A stretch of 64,000 bases of DNA from Pilaira anomala (GCA_025716855.1 JAIXMQ010000069.1:1-64000); one strand, 5' to 3'; counted from the stretch's first letter, positions 36,510 to 49,152 are shown. Notes: generated by a model from the letters alone, not told the origin. Made by a program: numbers and translations.

Positions 36510-38370
36510 AGTCTTTTTTTTTTAAGAGAAAATCCCTATCCCTTTTGAGGCTATCATTCCATTACGCCTAGCAATATTTCTACCGCTATACTACGTGTTT
36601 ACTAAACTTAATTAGCTTTTTTGATAAAGAAAAAGAAAGAATAATTTACTAAGTATAGCTTAGTTTTTTTTTTTTTTTACTGACAGCGGGAGAAATATTT
36701 CACCCAATCAAATTGTCTTAAAAGCTATAAAAAAAATACATTTTTTTCGGAAAAATTGGCTAGTCCCTTACCTTAGTGTCTACACACACTGCATATTTAA
36801 GCCCTGGAAATCTTTCATGTCAAAGTAAAGTCCTTCAATATTAGCTATTCTATTATACAATACTATATCCAGAAAATTTTAAATTTATATGGGCAGATGA
36901 TTGTATATAAAAATATATTTTTTTATATGTAAAAAATGTACTTTCTCTAACAAAAACTGTTTTCCTTACATGCACTACAAATGGAGAGTGCATGTAGCAC
37001 GGTCTACATACACCTCGTTTTTCAGTCCCAGAAATCAAAATTTTGACAAAAAATACCTTCTTGTCAAAGTAAAGTCCCTCTAAATTAGTTATTTCATTAA
37101 ACAATATGATATACAGAAAGTGCAGAATTTGAAGGCGCATCTTTCTGTATAATTTAATTTATATTATTGGAAACAGAAAATATACTTACCCTAATAAAAA
37201 CTTTATTTCGTTTTCTGACAATAAACATAACTTATTATTATTACTTAGCTTTGATTTTTACATCATTAGAAAGAGCGTAAAATTCTACATGTGTCATTAA
37301 AAGGCCATGCTTTAAAACCTTTTTAATCTAAAGATGTATGGATATTTCTGAATTTTGAAAAAATCCATAGGGGGGGACTAGCAAATTTTTCTAAAAAATG
37401 GAATTTTTTTCACAGCTTAAAAAAAAATAAAAATTAGAAATGCAGATATATCTTTGTATTTAAATGGTTTTAAAGTTTAGCTTTTTATTGATGGCTAAGG
37501 TAGAATTTGACGCTCTTTCGAATGATGTAAGAATCAAAGTAGAATAATTATAAAGTTTAATAGTCATTGCGAGAAAGCACAGCTTCTATTAGGACATGTA
37601 TATTTTTTATATACAAGATAGTAAATCTAAATGCATGAAAAGCTTAGTTTTTAGGTTCTGTATCGTTTGAATATAACATTGTCTAACAAAATATGTCTGT
37701 ATCCTGATTTGGTTTTTTAGGTCTAAAATCGAAAAAAAAATCGGGATTTGGGTCCAAAAATCTTTCTTTTCAAATTAAAATCCTTTAAACCAACTATGTT
37801 ATTATACAATATTATATTTTATTGATGCAGAATTTAAAGGCGCATATTTCTATGCATTTGGATTTTTTATTTAATATATAGAAAATATACTTGTCCTTAC
37901 AAAAACTGTATATCGTTTTTTTATAATAACTATTTATAGTTATTACAATTCTACTTTGATTTTTACATCTTTCGAAAGAGCGTAAAATTCTACATATTCT
38001 ATCAAAAAGCCAAGCTTTAAAATCTTTTCAATGCTAAGATATATTCACATTTATAATTTTTGAAAAAAAGTAAAGGTCCGGGACTGGCTGATTTTTGCGT
38101 AAAAATAGACTTTTTCTCCTTTTTTAGGCGATTTGATTGGCTGATTTTTTTTTTTTTCTCTGGTACGAGAAAAAAACTTGGGTATACGACCTCCTTTTTC
38201 TTTATTAAAAAACGAATTAAGGTCAATAAACACACAGCGTAACGTAGAAGCTTTTCTGTCGTAATGTAATACTAGTTTCAAATGGGTTCGTTTCTTTTTT
38301 TTAAAAAAAAAAATCTGGGTGATTTAGAGGGAAAAAATGGGTGGATGATGCTTAATAACTTTTAATTATT
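36510..38370. mobile_element. nested-palindrome repeat element, copy C
   Basis: Left block 36520-36780 (tttactaaacttaattagct, agcgggag, cccaatcaaattgtc, ggctagtccc) and right block 38080-38360 (gggactggctgat, gatttgattggctga, aattaaggtcaataaacac, gggtggatgatgc) are imperfect inverted repeats. Between them lie the same modules as in copies A and B, including the open frame 36853-37140 (minus) and the inverted module pair around gggggactag at 37371-37381. It is the most complete single copy with both ends in the window, but lacks the outermost gccattaaa end. Confidence 0.65.
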
Positions 38371-38742
38371 ACATTATTAGAATAACTACAATGTTTTATA
38401 TAGCTAATTTGATTTTAAGAATATAATAGAACAACTTTGCCACTTTTTCTTTATGGTTTCGAAAAATTATAGTTTAATTAGTAATTTATAGTGATATCAC
38501 TATTTTTTTTTTTTTTTTTCATACATCTAATCCAACTATTTTAAATATAATGTACTCCAATATATAATGCAGCACATTTACATAAATAAGAAGAGTTTGT
38601 CAAATAAGCAATATATTATTAAATATTCAGGTTTTTATTGCAAAGCATATAATGACAGAGATTAAACAAAAGTCATTCTTTATTAATATATTAAATTGTA
38701 CGTGTGTAAATAAAGAAGCAAATCATATAAAAAAAAAAAAAG
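38371..38742. other. intergenic
   Basis: AT-rich 3' flank of the bHLH gene on the minus strand. Nothing else is seen. Confidence 0.6.
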
Positions 38743-39972
38743 TTAACAAAGGATATTTTGTAAGCTCATATGCTTTATTTCCTCTGGTCTTAGTGCAGGA
38801 GATAGATTTACAGATAAATGTGTTAAGGTAGCATGATGATCATCTGTCTCTTGCTGATTATGATTAGAAGATTTGACTGGCTCCTGCGGAGGGGTTAAAG
38901 GGGTTGTAGATATGATGGGTGTGCCAAATTTAATGACATCCATTGGCTTTAAACCTCGTTGATTGTGTTGCACTATCACTATTTCAGAAATCCGTTTCTG
39001 GTTTGTACTACCACTTATCTGATTTACCTCTTCTTTTTCTTTTTGTGACATCACTGTTGCCTTTGTAGTATGAACTGAAAACTGTGTTGTAAACGGTTCT
39101 ACTTCTTTTGGTAGCATTGATTTCACTGGCTTGACCTTTAAATGTTCACCTTTTAATAATTGATTTGTTGTTATCTCGGTCCCATTTTCATCCAAACTTT
39201 TTACAATATCTTTCAAGTAAGAAATGTAATCAATAGCGCTTTGAAGAATAGACATCTTATGAAGATTTTCTTGTTCTGCGCACGATGGTATTAACTGCTT
39301 TAGTTGCATAATCTTGTCATTGATACGTTCGCGACGCCTTCTTTCAATAGCGCTATGAGATACCTTTCTTGCCTTCTCGCGTTCATCAGCTGTACTGGTT
39401 GGACCAAGACCGGGAGAACTGGATATAGAATTGTTTCGACTGCCCGTAGGCACAGGAGGATAGGTAGGCATCATATTAGGTGATATTTGAAGCGTATAAG
39501 GATGGTAAAACGGAGCTGGAGGTGGCTGAGGGTAAAGCCCAGACGCAGGCGATGATAATGGAGATGATGCAATTGTATCTGGATTCTTTGGTAAAATACG
39601 TGGTATAGCTGATTTGCGAGTAGCTGAAGATTCCGGTGTAGATGATGTTTGAGTAATTATTGGCTGTAGTTGAGGGTTGATTGGGTAATAGAATGACTGC
39701 TGCTGAGGATGATACATTTGATAATAAGGCTGCTGACCATGATGAACAACAGATATTATTTGTCCATTAGGGTATTGTAATAAAGGTGGTGGAAGCGCAA
39801 CCATAGGAGGAGGTATAGCTGCTTGTTGGCGTTTGCTTGTAGGTGATGTTTCAAGTTCTTCGTCAGCTGTAGAAGAGTCAGAGTGTCTTCTTTTTGTTGG
39901 AGAAGTAATATTGCTATTAGGAGTAGTAGCTGTGATAGTAGTCGTAGTGGTTGTAGTTGTAGTAGCATTCAT
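38743..39972 (-). CDS. bHLH transcription factor
   Basis: Single exon, 409 residues. The basic helix-loop-helix domain lies at about 203-265: basic region SHSAIERRRRERIND, helix 1 KIMQLKQLIPSC, loop AEQENLHK, helix 2 MSILQSAIDYISYLKDIVKSL. The basic region carries the His-Glu-Arg triad of class B proteins that bind CACGTG E-boxes. The long N-terminus is Pro/Gln/Tyr-rich and disordered after a Thr run (codons repeating ACT/ACA); the C-terminus has TP-rich segments. Similar fungal proteins regulate development, phospholipid or sterol genes, but I cannot assign an orthologue. A CACGTG site lies 180 bp upstream, so autoregulation is possible. It acts in the nucleus as a dimer. Confidence 0.85.
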   Translation of the reverse strand: MNATTTTTTTTTITATTPNSNITSPTKRRHSDSSTADEELETSPTSKRQQAAIPPPMVALPPPLLQYPNGQIISVVHHGQQPYYQMYHPQQQSFYYPINPQLQPIITQTSSTPESSATRKSAIPRILPKNPDTIASSPLSSPASGLYPQPPPAPFYHPYTLQISPNMMPTYPPVPTGSRNNSISSSPGLGPTSTADEREKARKVSHSAIERRRRERINDKIMQLKQLIPSCAEQENLHKMSILQSAIDYISYLKDIVKSLDENGTEITTNQLLKGEHLKVKPVKSMLPKEVEPFTTQFSVHTTKATVMSQKEKEEVNQISGSTNQKRISEIVIVQHNQRGLKPMDVIKFGTPIISTTPLTPPQEPVKSSNHNQQETDDHHATLTHLSVNLSPALRPEEIKHMSLQNILC

Positions 39973-41474
39973 TTTATTTAATATTTTTCAAAAAGTAAGA
40001 AGAAAAAGATAAAAAAAAAAAAGAGACACAGGTTTTATAAAAACGAAAAAAAGAAAGGGGTGTATTACCAATAAAAGTATAAATATGGGGAATAAATATC
40101 TCTTTGTCCTTCATAAATGTAATGTCTCCAATAGGTAAAGACATGCCCTCACACGTGTGCTTCTGATTGGGCTACTTCATGGTCACGTTCTTGAATTCAA
40201 ATTTATTCAGTATGTATTCTTTCATAGTAAATATAGTTTTTTTTTTCTTCACGAGCATGTATTTTTAGATAACAAAAGCCGATATTTAAATATCTTGCTT
40301 ACAACATCATTTGATATATTTTGGGTACTAGCCAATCAGGTTTATTTTATACCGTACTTTTCAAATCTCAGTATTTTCGTTACTCAAAGATTGTTAACGG
40401 CTCGGCTTATTACTTTCTGTTTCCTCCTACCATTCTTATCGACGTGTATAAAGTGAACATTTATGTGTACCATAACAAATAAGAAAATCGTATATTATTT
40501 CCTTTTTTCCGATGAGTAATGTTTTATATTAGTTAGGTAAAAAGATCTTTCTGTTATTTTGTGTGTGAATACAGTGAAATACTAGTTGTTATTTTTCCCT
40601 GTCAAAAATATGGCGATTATAAAAAAAAAAAATATCGATCTGCGTATATCCACACGTTACTTTAGCAGCTTACTATACTTGGATTAGCGACCACGATACA
40701 ACAAGTTTGTAAATTTAAACTTGAAACACCCAAGACCAAGTTGAAATCAAACAAGTACAAACATTGTAGAAGCTGGTTATTTATAAAACAAAAACGAAAA
40801 GAATAAACGAGTACCTGTCTTAAACCCACGATTGAGTTAAAGAAAAACAGTTATTTTTAACTGTATTGGAGTTGATCTAAGCATTTACTCACTTGGCAAA
40901 TTTACCAAGTATGGATATTTATTCTTTTTTTTTTTTGGCATCATAACTTTTCAGTTCATAAAACCGCTAGAGTACTAGAAAGAGACCAGACTGATTGTAT
41001 ATGTTTACTAAAATGATTGATACCATTGTTAAGTTTTGACGATAGACAACACTTACGATAATTTAAAGGATCTGTTTATCTTTAAAATGCATTAAAATAA
41101 CTTCAAAAGAAACATTTACTTTGAAAAGCATTTTATTTTTGATCTTAGATGAAACTATTTTATTTATTTATTTTTTTTTAAAAAAAAAAAAAGTGCCACT
41201 TCCGTACCGCGGTTTATGATCTAGACGCATTTCCATGCCAAGAGAAGAATTATTCAATTTACTCAAATAGTTAACTCAAAATCAAGGTTGTTACAAAAAA
41301 TTGTAGCGTGTAATACTGTTGTTGTATCAAAAAGTTGAATTATCTATGAAAGTGCTTGGAGCTAATTAATAACGTAAATTATTTCGCTGTTCGTATTAAA
41401 CAGCTATTTAGCAATTAGTTCACCATCATCACTCTTGGAGTCATTTATATTGATAAATGAATTTAATACAGAGT
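39973..41474. other. promoter and intergenic region of the bHLH gene
   Basis: Contains a TATA-like TATTTATA (minus sense) near 40080 and the E-box at 40152-40157. The rest is AT-rich without a recognised gene; an open frame at 40157-40456 on plus is not protein-like. Confidence 0.55.
40152..40157. promoter_or_regulatory. CACGTG E-box upstream of bHLH gene
   Basis: CACGTG inside the palindrome acacgtgt, 180 bp upstream of the bHLH start codon. Class B bHLH proteins bind this hexamer. Only motif presence supports it. Confidence 0.4.
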
Positions 41475-42605
41475 GCCATTAAACGCCACTCACCTGAATT
41501 TTCTAATACGAGAAATTCCATCGCCCACGCATTTTTCATTTTAAAATTACTCAATAGCCACACTCCTGAATGCATTTTTTAATCTTTTTAGAAAAAATAC
41601 ATCCTATGTGTCTTGACATATCCACTTCAGTAAATAAATTTATATACATGTATTATGGTTGTATTTGCATATATACCGGTAGAAATTAAACATCATCCAC
41701 CCATTTTTCCCCTCCAAATCACAACGCTTTTTTTTTCAAAAAAGAAATGTGCCCTTTCAAAACTATTATTGAATTACGTTAGCAACGATTCTACAATACA
41801 ATACGTGTTTACTGACCTTACACAGGTTTTTTGATAAAGAAAAAGGAGGACCTATTTCCAAGTTTTTTTCTTATAACCGAAAAACTTCAGCCAATCAAAT
41901 CATCCAAAAAAGGGAAAAAAGTATATTTTTAGCCAAAAATCATAAATGTGGATATATCTTGACATTACAAAGATTTTGAATCATAGTTTTTACATAATTT
42001 TTTATGTGCAATTCTACGCTCTTTCTAATAATGTAAATTTCAGAGTAAAAAAATAATAAAGATTAATGGCTATTGTAAAAATACAAATTACAGTTTTTGT
42101 TAGGATAAGTATATTTTTTATATACAAAATTATAAATATAAAAAAGCAAAAACTGTGTATTAGTTTTTCATTGTAGCCATTATTTATTATTATTATTTTA
42201 TACTAACTTTTGAACTATTAGAAAGAGCGTAAAGTTCTGCATATACTGATAAAAATCCAAGTTTCAAAATATTTTTAATGCTAAGATATATTCACGTTAA
42301 TGATTTTTGCCTAAAAATGTATTTTTTTTCATTTTTTTAGACGATTTGATTAGTTCAATTTTTTTCTACTACAAGAAAAAAACTTTGTCTAAAGTATGTC
42401 CTGTTTCTTTATCAAAAAGACTGATTAAGGTCAGTTAACACGTAGCGTAGTTTAAGGGCTTTGTTAATGTATTACAATGGTAGTTTTAAAAGGACTCGCT
42501 TCTTTTTTAAAAAAAAAAATAGGTAATTTGGAGGGGGGAAATGGGTGGATGATCGAGTTTCCCGTATCAGAAGATACAGGGTGGGTGACATTTAATGGCT
42601 CTCTT
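41475..42605. mobile_element. nested-palindrome repeat element, copy D (short)
   Basis: About 1.1 kb copy with both outer ends. Left end (41471-41525: agtgccattaaacgc, then cactcacc, ctaatacgagaaattcc) is the inverted counterpart of the right end (42548-42606: ggaaa/gtttcccgtatc, gggtgggtgacatttaatggc). The next inward blocks also match inverted: catcatccacccattttt with aaatgggtggatgatc, tacgtgtttactgacc with ggtcagttaacacgtag, gccaatcaaatcatcc with gacgatttgatt. The interior holds only one pair of modules and lacks the 95-codon frame. It defines the element ends best. Confidence 0.7.
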
Positions 42606-43044
42606 TATAACAAATTTGGACCCTCCTTCTAACGATGAAGAAGGCGATGGATTAGATTAATTACTAGCTTAATTATTATATTGTTATTCTTGACTTTAAA
42701 TTGAATGGAATAGTAAAAGATTGTCTATCGATTTCTTTTATAAAAAGACGGGCGCTATATAGATATGTAGCGAACTATCTTCTCTACAACACAATACGAA
42801 GTGGTATAAAAATTGTTTGAAAAGTAGTAAATACTATCATCTTATGTGCCATTATTTAATGATAATTATACTATTTTTCCTTACTAAAGAGTGTGCCAAA
42901 CGAAACAAGAAAAGTGTACCAAATTCAATCTAAAGTTGAGCCAAATATAAAACAACCGTACCAAATAAAGACAAAAATCCTGTAAATAATCATATTTTTT
43001 TTATTCCTTTTTCAAAGAAAACTTTTTGACAGATATAATTTGAT
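42606..43044. other. intergenic
   Basis: Short AT-rich promoter region of the neurochondrin-family gene, with three near repeats of ccaaa-containing A-rich segments at about 42895-42965. Nothing more is seen. Confidence 0.5.
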
Positions 43045-44616
43045 ATGGAAAACGTTACGAGTTCAACAAGGGATCGCTCAGCGGAAATCGATCGTTGTCT
43101 TTCAATGATTGTGCCTTCAGCTTCTGACGAGTCGAAGTTTGTTGGCATGCTTATTTTACCGAAGTTATTAGAACAAGACAATGTCGAGAATGTCGAACGT
43201 GTTTTTAAGGGAATGAATTTCAAGTTTATTGAAAGATTACTTCGAACTAGTAAATATAACATACGAGTTTCAATTTTATACAAGTTTCTTGACGTTTTAT
43301 AAATATTTTTTAGATCATGGAATGGACGCAGAAGTACCCGATCCTATGCTGAAAGAGATTGCTGTGAATATTTTGGGTTGTTTTGCTCACTTTGAAACTT
43401 TAGCTTCGGAACCTGACATGGTTGAACGTATCCCAGGACTTTCTCGATTATTAACAGCCAACGATGAGACTGATCAAACTAGAGAAGTCCTCAATATCTT
43501 GATGTGTATTGCAGTAAAAAAAGAAGGTCTTGTTAAAATGTTGGACCCGGATGTACTCAAGAATATATTTTCTGTCCTATTAGAAACAGATAAAGAACAA
43601 GATAGAGCTTTATGCACGCAATTAATTATCACAGTTTATGCTCGATCATGTCAATTATTGCATGAAAACAACAAAATTCCTAGCCTGTCTTCTACTTTGA
43701 AATATTCGTTATCTACTCTGATCTCCATTCTTTCCAATACTTTAAATAATGATCAGAAAATGCTCAAGTTTGAAGCATTGAATATTTTATCTAGTGTCTT
43801 ACCTGATGTACCAGCAGAGGTAAACAAGAGAAATATATACATACATATCACGGTCTTAAATGATAGATTAACAAAAACTGAATAGATTATAAAGCAAGTC
43901 AAGGTTGATTCAGAAAAGAAGCTAGATCAATGGTTGGATAATTTGCTGGGAGGATTAAGACAAATATTGAGTAGTAAATTGCGTAAGTAACACATACTTA
44001 TAGGAAGTTATGTATAAATATTGACATTTTAAAAATAGACGATTCACAAAGAGACAAAGCCATATTATTGATTGCATGTTTACTACGTTACTTTGGAAAT
44101 AATTGGTTATTTAAATCATTACAAAACACCAAATCTACCAAAAGAAAGAAGGAAAAGGCTTCTTCAGATAATGCAAACCATTCTGCCAATCAAGCCTTTG
44201 CTATCGCAAACTTTCCAGCATTATTGATTCATTTAGTTGCAATTGAAGCCAAGATTATGATTGATGATATCAATGATCGTGTTATCCGCGAACATAATGA
44301 GGGTAAAAAAATTACTAATGTTGCCAAGAATCTTCGACAAGAAACTATGGTACCCGTTTATTTTGAAATACTTGAAGCAGCAATGGAATATTTAGCTACA
44401 AATTATACAGAAGATAAAGAGTCTGGTATGGATCCAGAAATGTTATTGAAGATTCGTACAACATTATCCGATATGATGGATGTTGTTATGGAGTTATTAA
44501 AATTCATGCAAGGAACAACTGATAAACCAGAAGACTTGGATAATGATATGATTGCTCAAGCTTGCATTAGAATTGTATCAATTTGGATGGCTGAAGAAGG
44601 ATTCGAAATACAATAA
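43045..44616 (+). CDS. neurochondrin-family protein
   Basis: Four exons: 43045-43249, 43314-43819, 43886-43982, 44039-44616; phases fit, 461 residues. The helical, ARM-like sequence matches the neurochondrin family: N-terminal SDESKFVGMLILPKLL, the repeated helices around RIPGLSRLL and LNILMCIAVKKEG, QRDKAILLIACLLRYFG, FPALLIHLVAIEAKIMID and the C-terminal PVYFEILEAAMEYLA. The family is known in animals for neurite signalling and in many fungi as an uncharacterised conserved protein. The gene stops soon after IRIVSIWMAEEG, where longer relatives continue, so the C-terminal helices are missing or the family form here is short. No catalytic function is expected; probably a scaffold. Confidence 0.75.
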
Positions 44617-44679
44617 GTCTTCAAGTTTACTTTTTTTTTTATTTTCAATAATAAATAAATAAATAATTAGATTAAATAT

Positions 44680-44949
44680 CTATATAGTTTCTTGTTCTTT
44701 TTGTGTCCCTAACTCTTCTTCTTCTTCTTCCAGTATAGTTTCCATTAATGAAACGGATTCGGATAGTCGTCTATCAATTTGTTCATATAGAAAAGACCTT
44801 GGATAGAATTCTGTAATAAAGCAATTGTTTCTTTCTAGACATAAAATTGATTCCATATTGTAAGTTTTTACTAAACAAAAGAAAAGAAAGATATCTTGAT
44901 CTACTATAACAAACGGATAGAAGTACTTTATCATTCCAACAAACATCAA
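44680..44949 (-). CDS. small hypothetical protein with acidic C-terminus
   Basis: Open frame of up to 89 residues in the 460-bp gap between the neurochondrin gene (convergent) and RBX1 (divergent). The sequence looks protein-like rather than low-complexity: KYFYPFVIVDQDIFLFFCL, then YNMESILCLERNNCFITEF and a short coiled region SESVSLMETILEEEEEEL. I do not recognise it. It might lack an upstream exon, since only about 125 bp separate it from the RBX1 start. A divergent promoter shared with RBX1 is possible. Confidence 0.4.
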   Translation of the reverse strand: MMFVGMIKYFYPFVIVDQDIFLFFCLVKTYNMESILCLERNNCFITEFYPRSFLYEQIDRRLSESVSLMETILEEEEEELGTQKEQETI

Positions 44950-45073
44950 TGTCGGTATTCAAATAAGTGATGACATAGTTTTTGAGCTTTATTTTTTTAC
45001 AGTGACAATTAAGACGCGCAAACTTCTTCTTTTTCTTCTCTTTTCTATTTAAATCGAAAATAAAATAAAGAAG

Positions 45074-45679
<606 letters not shown>

Positions 45680-45759
45680 ATTATACCAAAATCACTTGTA
45701 ATCTTGCAGGAAAAACTTATTTTATAAAATAAAGTTAAAAAAAAAACAAAACTCTCTTT

Positions 45760-46463
45760 TTATTTGAACATTCTTAAATACGCTAAAAACAAAGCACCAG
45801 CACCAGTCATTGTACCAATCATATACTGCATAATCTGGAACTTGATAGCTTCCATTTGAGTTCTTAGACCTGAAATCTCACTCTCAATCCGTGTATCAGT
45901 TTCTTTGATTTTTATTTCTTGTGCACTTGCTTCGTCTCTAACGCGACCTTTTTCCAGGTTCAAATCCAGTCGAACGTTAGCCTGTGTCCTTGTAATTTCT
46001 TCCTTTAATCTTTGCTTTAACTTTTCAAGCTCTCCCTCTAAACGATCGTTCTCTGTTCTCATCATACTAAAGTCATTTCTTTCTATCAATTGTACTTCTG
46101 ACCTTAGCTTTGCAAAATCGACTTTATATGCATAAATAGACTTTTTGAAGTATAAGAATTAAAAACAAGAAAAGGCACAATACATGTATTGTTTTCTTTT
46201 TTTACCTTTTCTCTTTCTGCTTTCGAAACCATCATTTTTGTTAGGTCTTGCATACTTTCTGAAATAACTTTCTGTAAGGAAATCATAATGACTTCACTTT
46301 GTTCTGTTGTAAAGCCTTCCTTTTCTAATCGCTCTACAAACTTGAAGGTATCAAAATAATTCTGCTGACGAATAATGCTCGTATGGAAATTAAAGTTCTT
46401 TTGATAATATCCATGTCTATAGATGTTACGAGTAGATAGATGGCGAGCGAGTAAGTAAGTCAT
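45760..46463 (-). CDS. DUF1640/CCDC90-family mitochondrial protein
   Basis: Two exons, 46463-46206 and 46140-45760, giving 212 residues. The N-terminus (MTYLLARHLSTRNIYRHGY) is basic and hydroxylated, like a mitochondrial targeting peptide. FDTFKFVERLEKEGFTTEQSEVIMISL is the characteristic DUF1640 head; it is followed by a long coiled coil (about 85-185) and one C-terminal membrane span (IMQYMIGTMTGAGALFLAYL). This layout is that of the MCUR1/CCDC90B family in animals and Fmp32 in yeast, inner-membrane proteins linked to calcium uniporter regulation or cytochrome oxidase assembly. Which role applies here is not visible. It is convergent with RBX1, 80 bp apart. Confidence 0.85.
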
Positions 46464-46615
46464 GTTAAATACAAAAAAAAAAAAAAGGAATAAAAACCTG
46501 GAAAAAGAAGCAATGATGTTATTTTGATCATATCGTTTCAGGTTCCGCAAATGATTTTTCATTAAATTTGACAATTGAATGTTAAAAATCACTGTTTCTC
46601 TCTCTCTTTATCACA

Positions 46616-47575
46616 ATGTCAGAGTCTATTGATGATACAAAAGATCAAGAAGAATGTGTTATTTGTCTTTCTTTATTTACCAAAACCAGTGAGGCTTCTC
46701 CTGGAACAGATGAATGCGACCACGCCCTGTGTGCACAGTGTGTACGTCAATACTTTACAAACGTTTTACGTGAAAATCGTTACACCAGCTATGAACTTAT
46801 CCAATGCCCAAGCCCTGGATGTTTCGAGTTCTATTGTTCCAAAGAAGCCATTGGGTCTTTCTTTACATCAGATGAGGCTAAAAAATGGTGGGATTCCGCT
46901 CTAACTAGTAAAGCCTATCTCGCTAATAAGGTATCATATACAAGCTATGTAAGTTTTTTTTGTGGGTAAAAGTTTCTGATTAATTAGTATATTTAGGTTT
47001 CTTGTCCTTACTGTGGTGCTGTATTTGATGCAGACTTTAACCAAACAAAAACGTGTGCCTTTACTGAATGTCATGAATGTCATCGTGGTTTCTGTATCAC
47101 TTGTCAAACCCCTTGGCATCCTGGTAAAAGCATAAGGATTACGATTATGTAAAAAAAAAAAAAAAAAAAAATAACAACTAACAAGACTCTTTATAAAACA
47201 CAGGTCAAGTAAAAGTATATGATGATATGGAAGCAAAGAGGGCAACTTTAAAAAATGCAGAGTTAAATGATTGGGGTCGATGTCCTAGGTGTGGTCAGGT
47301 TATTGAAAGAATAGTAAGATAATTACCAATTAATCATAAATTATGTACATAAACTAATTTTTTAAATCATAAAGAGCGGATGTTCTCATATTTATTGCAT
47401 TTGCGGTACTGAATTGTAAGTAAATTTTGATATAGATCAAAAGAATAAAAAAAAATAACGTATATCTCATAGCTGCTATCATTGCGGTAAAGAAACCAAT
47501 GATTGTGCAGATGAATGTGAATATTGGGATAATGAAACAATGAAAATTTCGCGTAGCAAAATATTCACGATATAA
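46616..47575 (+). CDS. RBR-type E3 ubiquitin ligase, tandem copy 1
   Basis: Five exons: 46616-46930, 46997-47123, 47204-47313, 47375-47415, 47473-47575; 231 residues. Compact RING1-IBR-RING2 protein. RING1: ECVICLSLFTK...CDHALCAQCVRQYF. IBR: SCPYCGAVFDAD...ECHECHRGFCITCQTPWHP. RING2: RCPRCGQVIERISGCSHIYCICGTEFCYHCG, with the catalytic Cys in SGC. RBR ligases take ubiquitin onto that cysteine before passing it to the substrate. No other domain is present, so substrate choice must lie in the short N-terminus. The intron positions are the same as in the two next genes, showing recent tandem duplication. Confidence 0.88.
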
Positions 47576-47798
47576 AAAAGTTATCTTCAAAAAAATTATA
47601 CTTAATAAAAAACGAATCTTACTTTTATTCTTTAACTTGAAAAAAAAAAGGTCGTATATCACTCTTACGAATAATGACCATGTTTTTTTTATGTTATATT
47701 AATGCATGAAATATCATGTATAAAAGTATCTATCTTTTTTTTTTTTCCTTCAAAAGTAAACACTTCTTTTCTTTTTTTATAAATAAAAAGCAACAACT

Positions 47799-48924
47799 AT
47801 GGCCTCCACCCTTTATGCTACAAAAAAGCAAGCACCTTCTTTGCCAAAAACCAGTGACTCCACCTTGTCCTCACTTATTTCTAGTATAGTTTCAAAGCAT
47901 CAGGGATACATCAGCTCCTCTAAGCAAGAAGGAAATATTTCCTCTTCTTTGGCTTCCTATCAAGAATGTGTTATCTGCTTGGAAACTTTTCTACCAACTA
48001 CTACTTTTCCTAACTCTAAAACCGAGTCTTGTAATCATTGGACATGTCAAGGATGTATTCGCTCTTACTTCAATAGTGTTTTGAAAGACACTCGCTATAA
48101 CGCAAGCTATGAAAACGTTCAATGTCCTGAATCAGGTTGTGAAAAGAATTTTAATACAAGTGAATTTCTTCCTACGATTCTCTCCAAGAAAGAAATCAAT
48201 GACTGGTGGTGTGCTGCCCTTTCTAAAACTCATATTGCTAACAAGGTATAAAAAAAAAAAAAAAATGATTTATTTTTTATGTTGTACTGATATAACTTGG
48301 GCAGGTTACTTGTCCCATGGATGATTGTAAAGCTATCTTTGATGCAAATATTAAGGACGTGAAACAATGCACTTTTACTGAATGTTACGAATGTCATCGA
48401 GGTTTCTGTATGGCCTGTCAAGAAAAGTGGCATCCAGGTAATGACATACTTATTTATATGCATACATACAAGTAATTTAACTCTTGATATATACAGGCGT
48501 CATCAAAATCGTCAATGATAAAGAAGCTTTAAAAAGAACATTAAAACATGCTGAGAAAAACAATTGGTCTCGCTGTCCAAAGTGCTTCCAATTTGTTGAA
48601 AAAATCGTAAGTGGACAATGTCATGCTCACTACATATCTAGCGGTTGAAGAACTAATTATTTTAAATATCTATAGAATGGATGTTTGGATATCGCTTGTC
48701 ATTGTGGAGCTCACTTGTAAGTTTTTTTTTTAAAAAAAAAAGACATATATTAGATATAACAACTAATATATTATGATATATATATGTATAATAGCTGCTA
48801 TCGTTGTGGCGGAACTATGCGTGAGCATAACGTATGTGCTCAAGGATGCAACCTTTTTACTGAAACAAAATTGGCATCTGTCCGTGAGTCCATGTTTGTC
48901 ATAAAGAAAGGAGACATCGCTTAA
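47799..48924 (+). CDS. RBR-type E3 ubiquitin ligase, tandem copy 2
   Basis: Five exons: 47799-48245, 48305-48437, 48497-48606, 48676-48716, 48795-48924; 286 residues. Same architecture as its neighbours: RING1 (ECVICLETFLP...CNHWTCQGCIRSYF), IBR (TCPMDDCKAIFDA...ECHRGFCMACQEKWHP), RING2 (RCPKCFQFVEKINGCLDIACHCGAHFCYRCGG), catalytic Cys in NGC. It has the longest N-terminal extension of the three, about 55 extra Ser/Thr/Lys-rich residues before RING1, and a short basic C-terminus. Exon 4 is 41 nt in all three genes and exon 2 is 133 nt here and in copy 3. It starts 224 bp after copy 1. Confidence 0.88.
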
Positions 48925-49152
48925 AATCTAGTACATATCCTCTTATTACTAAAACATCACAAATATAAATAAAAAAAAGTAGTTATACATCTTCTATAAC
49001 TGAAAAAAAAAAATATATATATATTGATAAACAAGTTTATGCTTTTAAATAACCGTGTGAATGATCCGCATAAAAGTACGTGTGAAAAAAAAATACATTC
49101 TTTCTTTCTTTCTTTCTCTTTAATTTCTTGTTCAAAAAAAAAAAAAAAGAAA

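Noticed and set aside
40157..40456. 99-codon open frame upstream of the bHLH gene
   Set aside because: Hydrophobic AT-rich translation in a promoter region, no recognised family, overlaps the E-box; no support.
49024..49152. Upstream in-frame ATG for the third RBR gene
   Set aside because: Would add a segment with a lysine run encoded by poly-A and destroy the N-terminal match with copy 1; ATG 49153 fits better.
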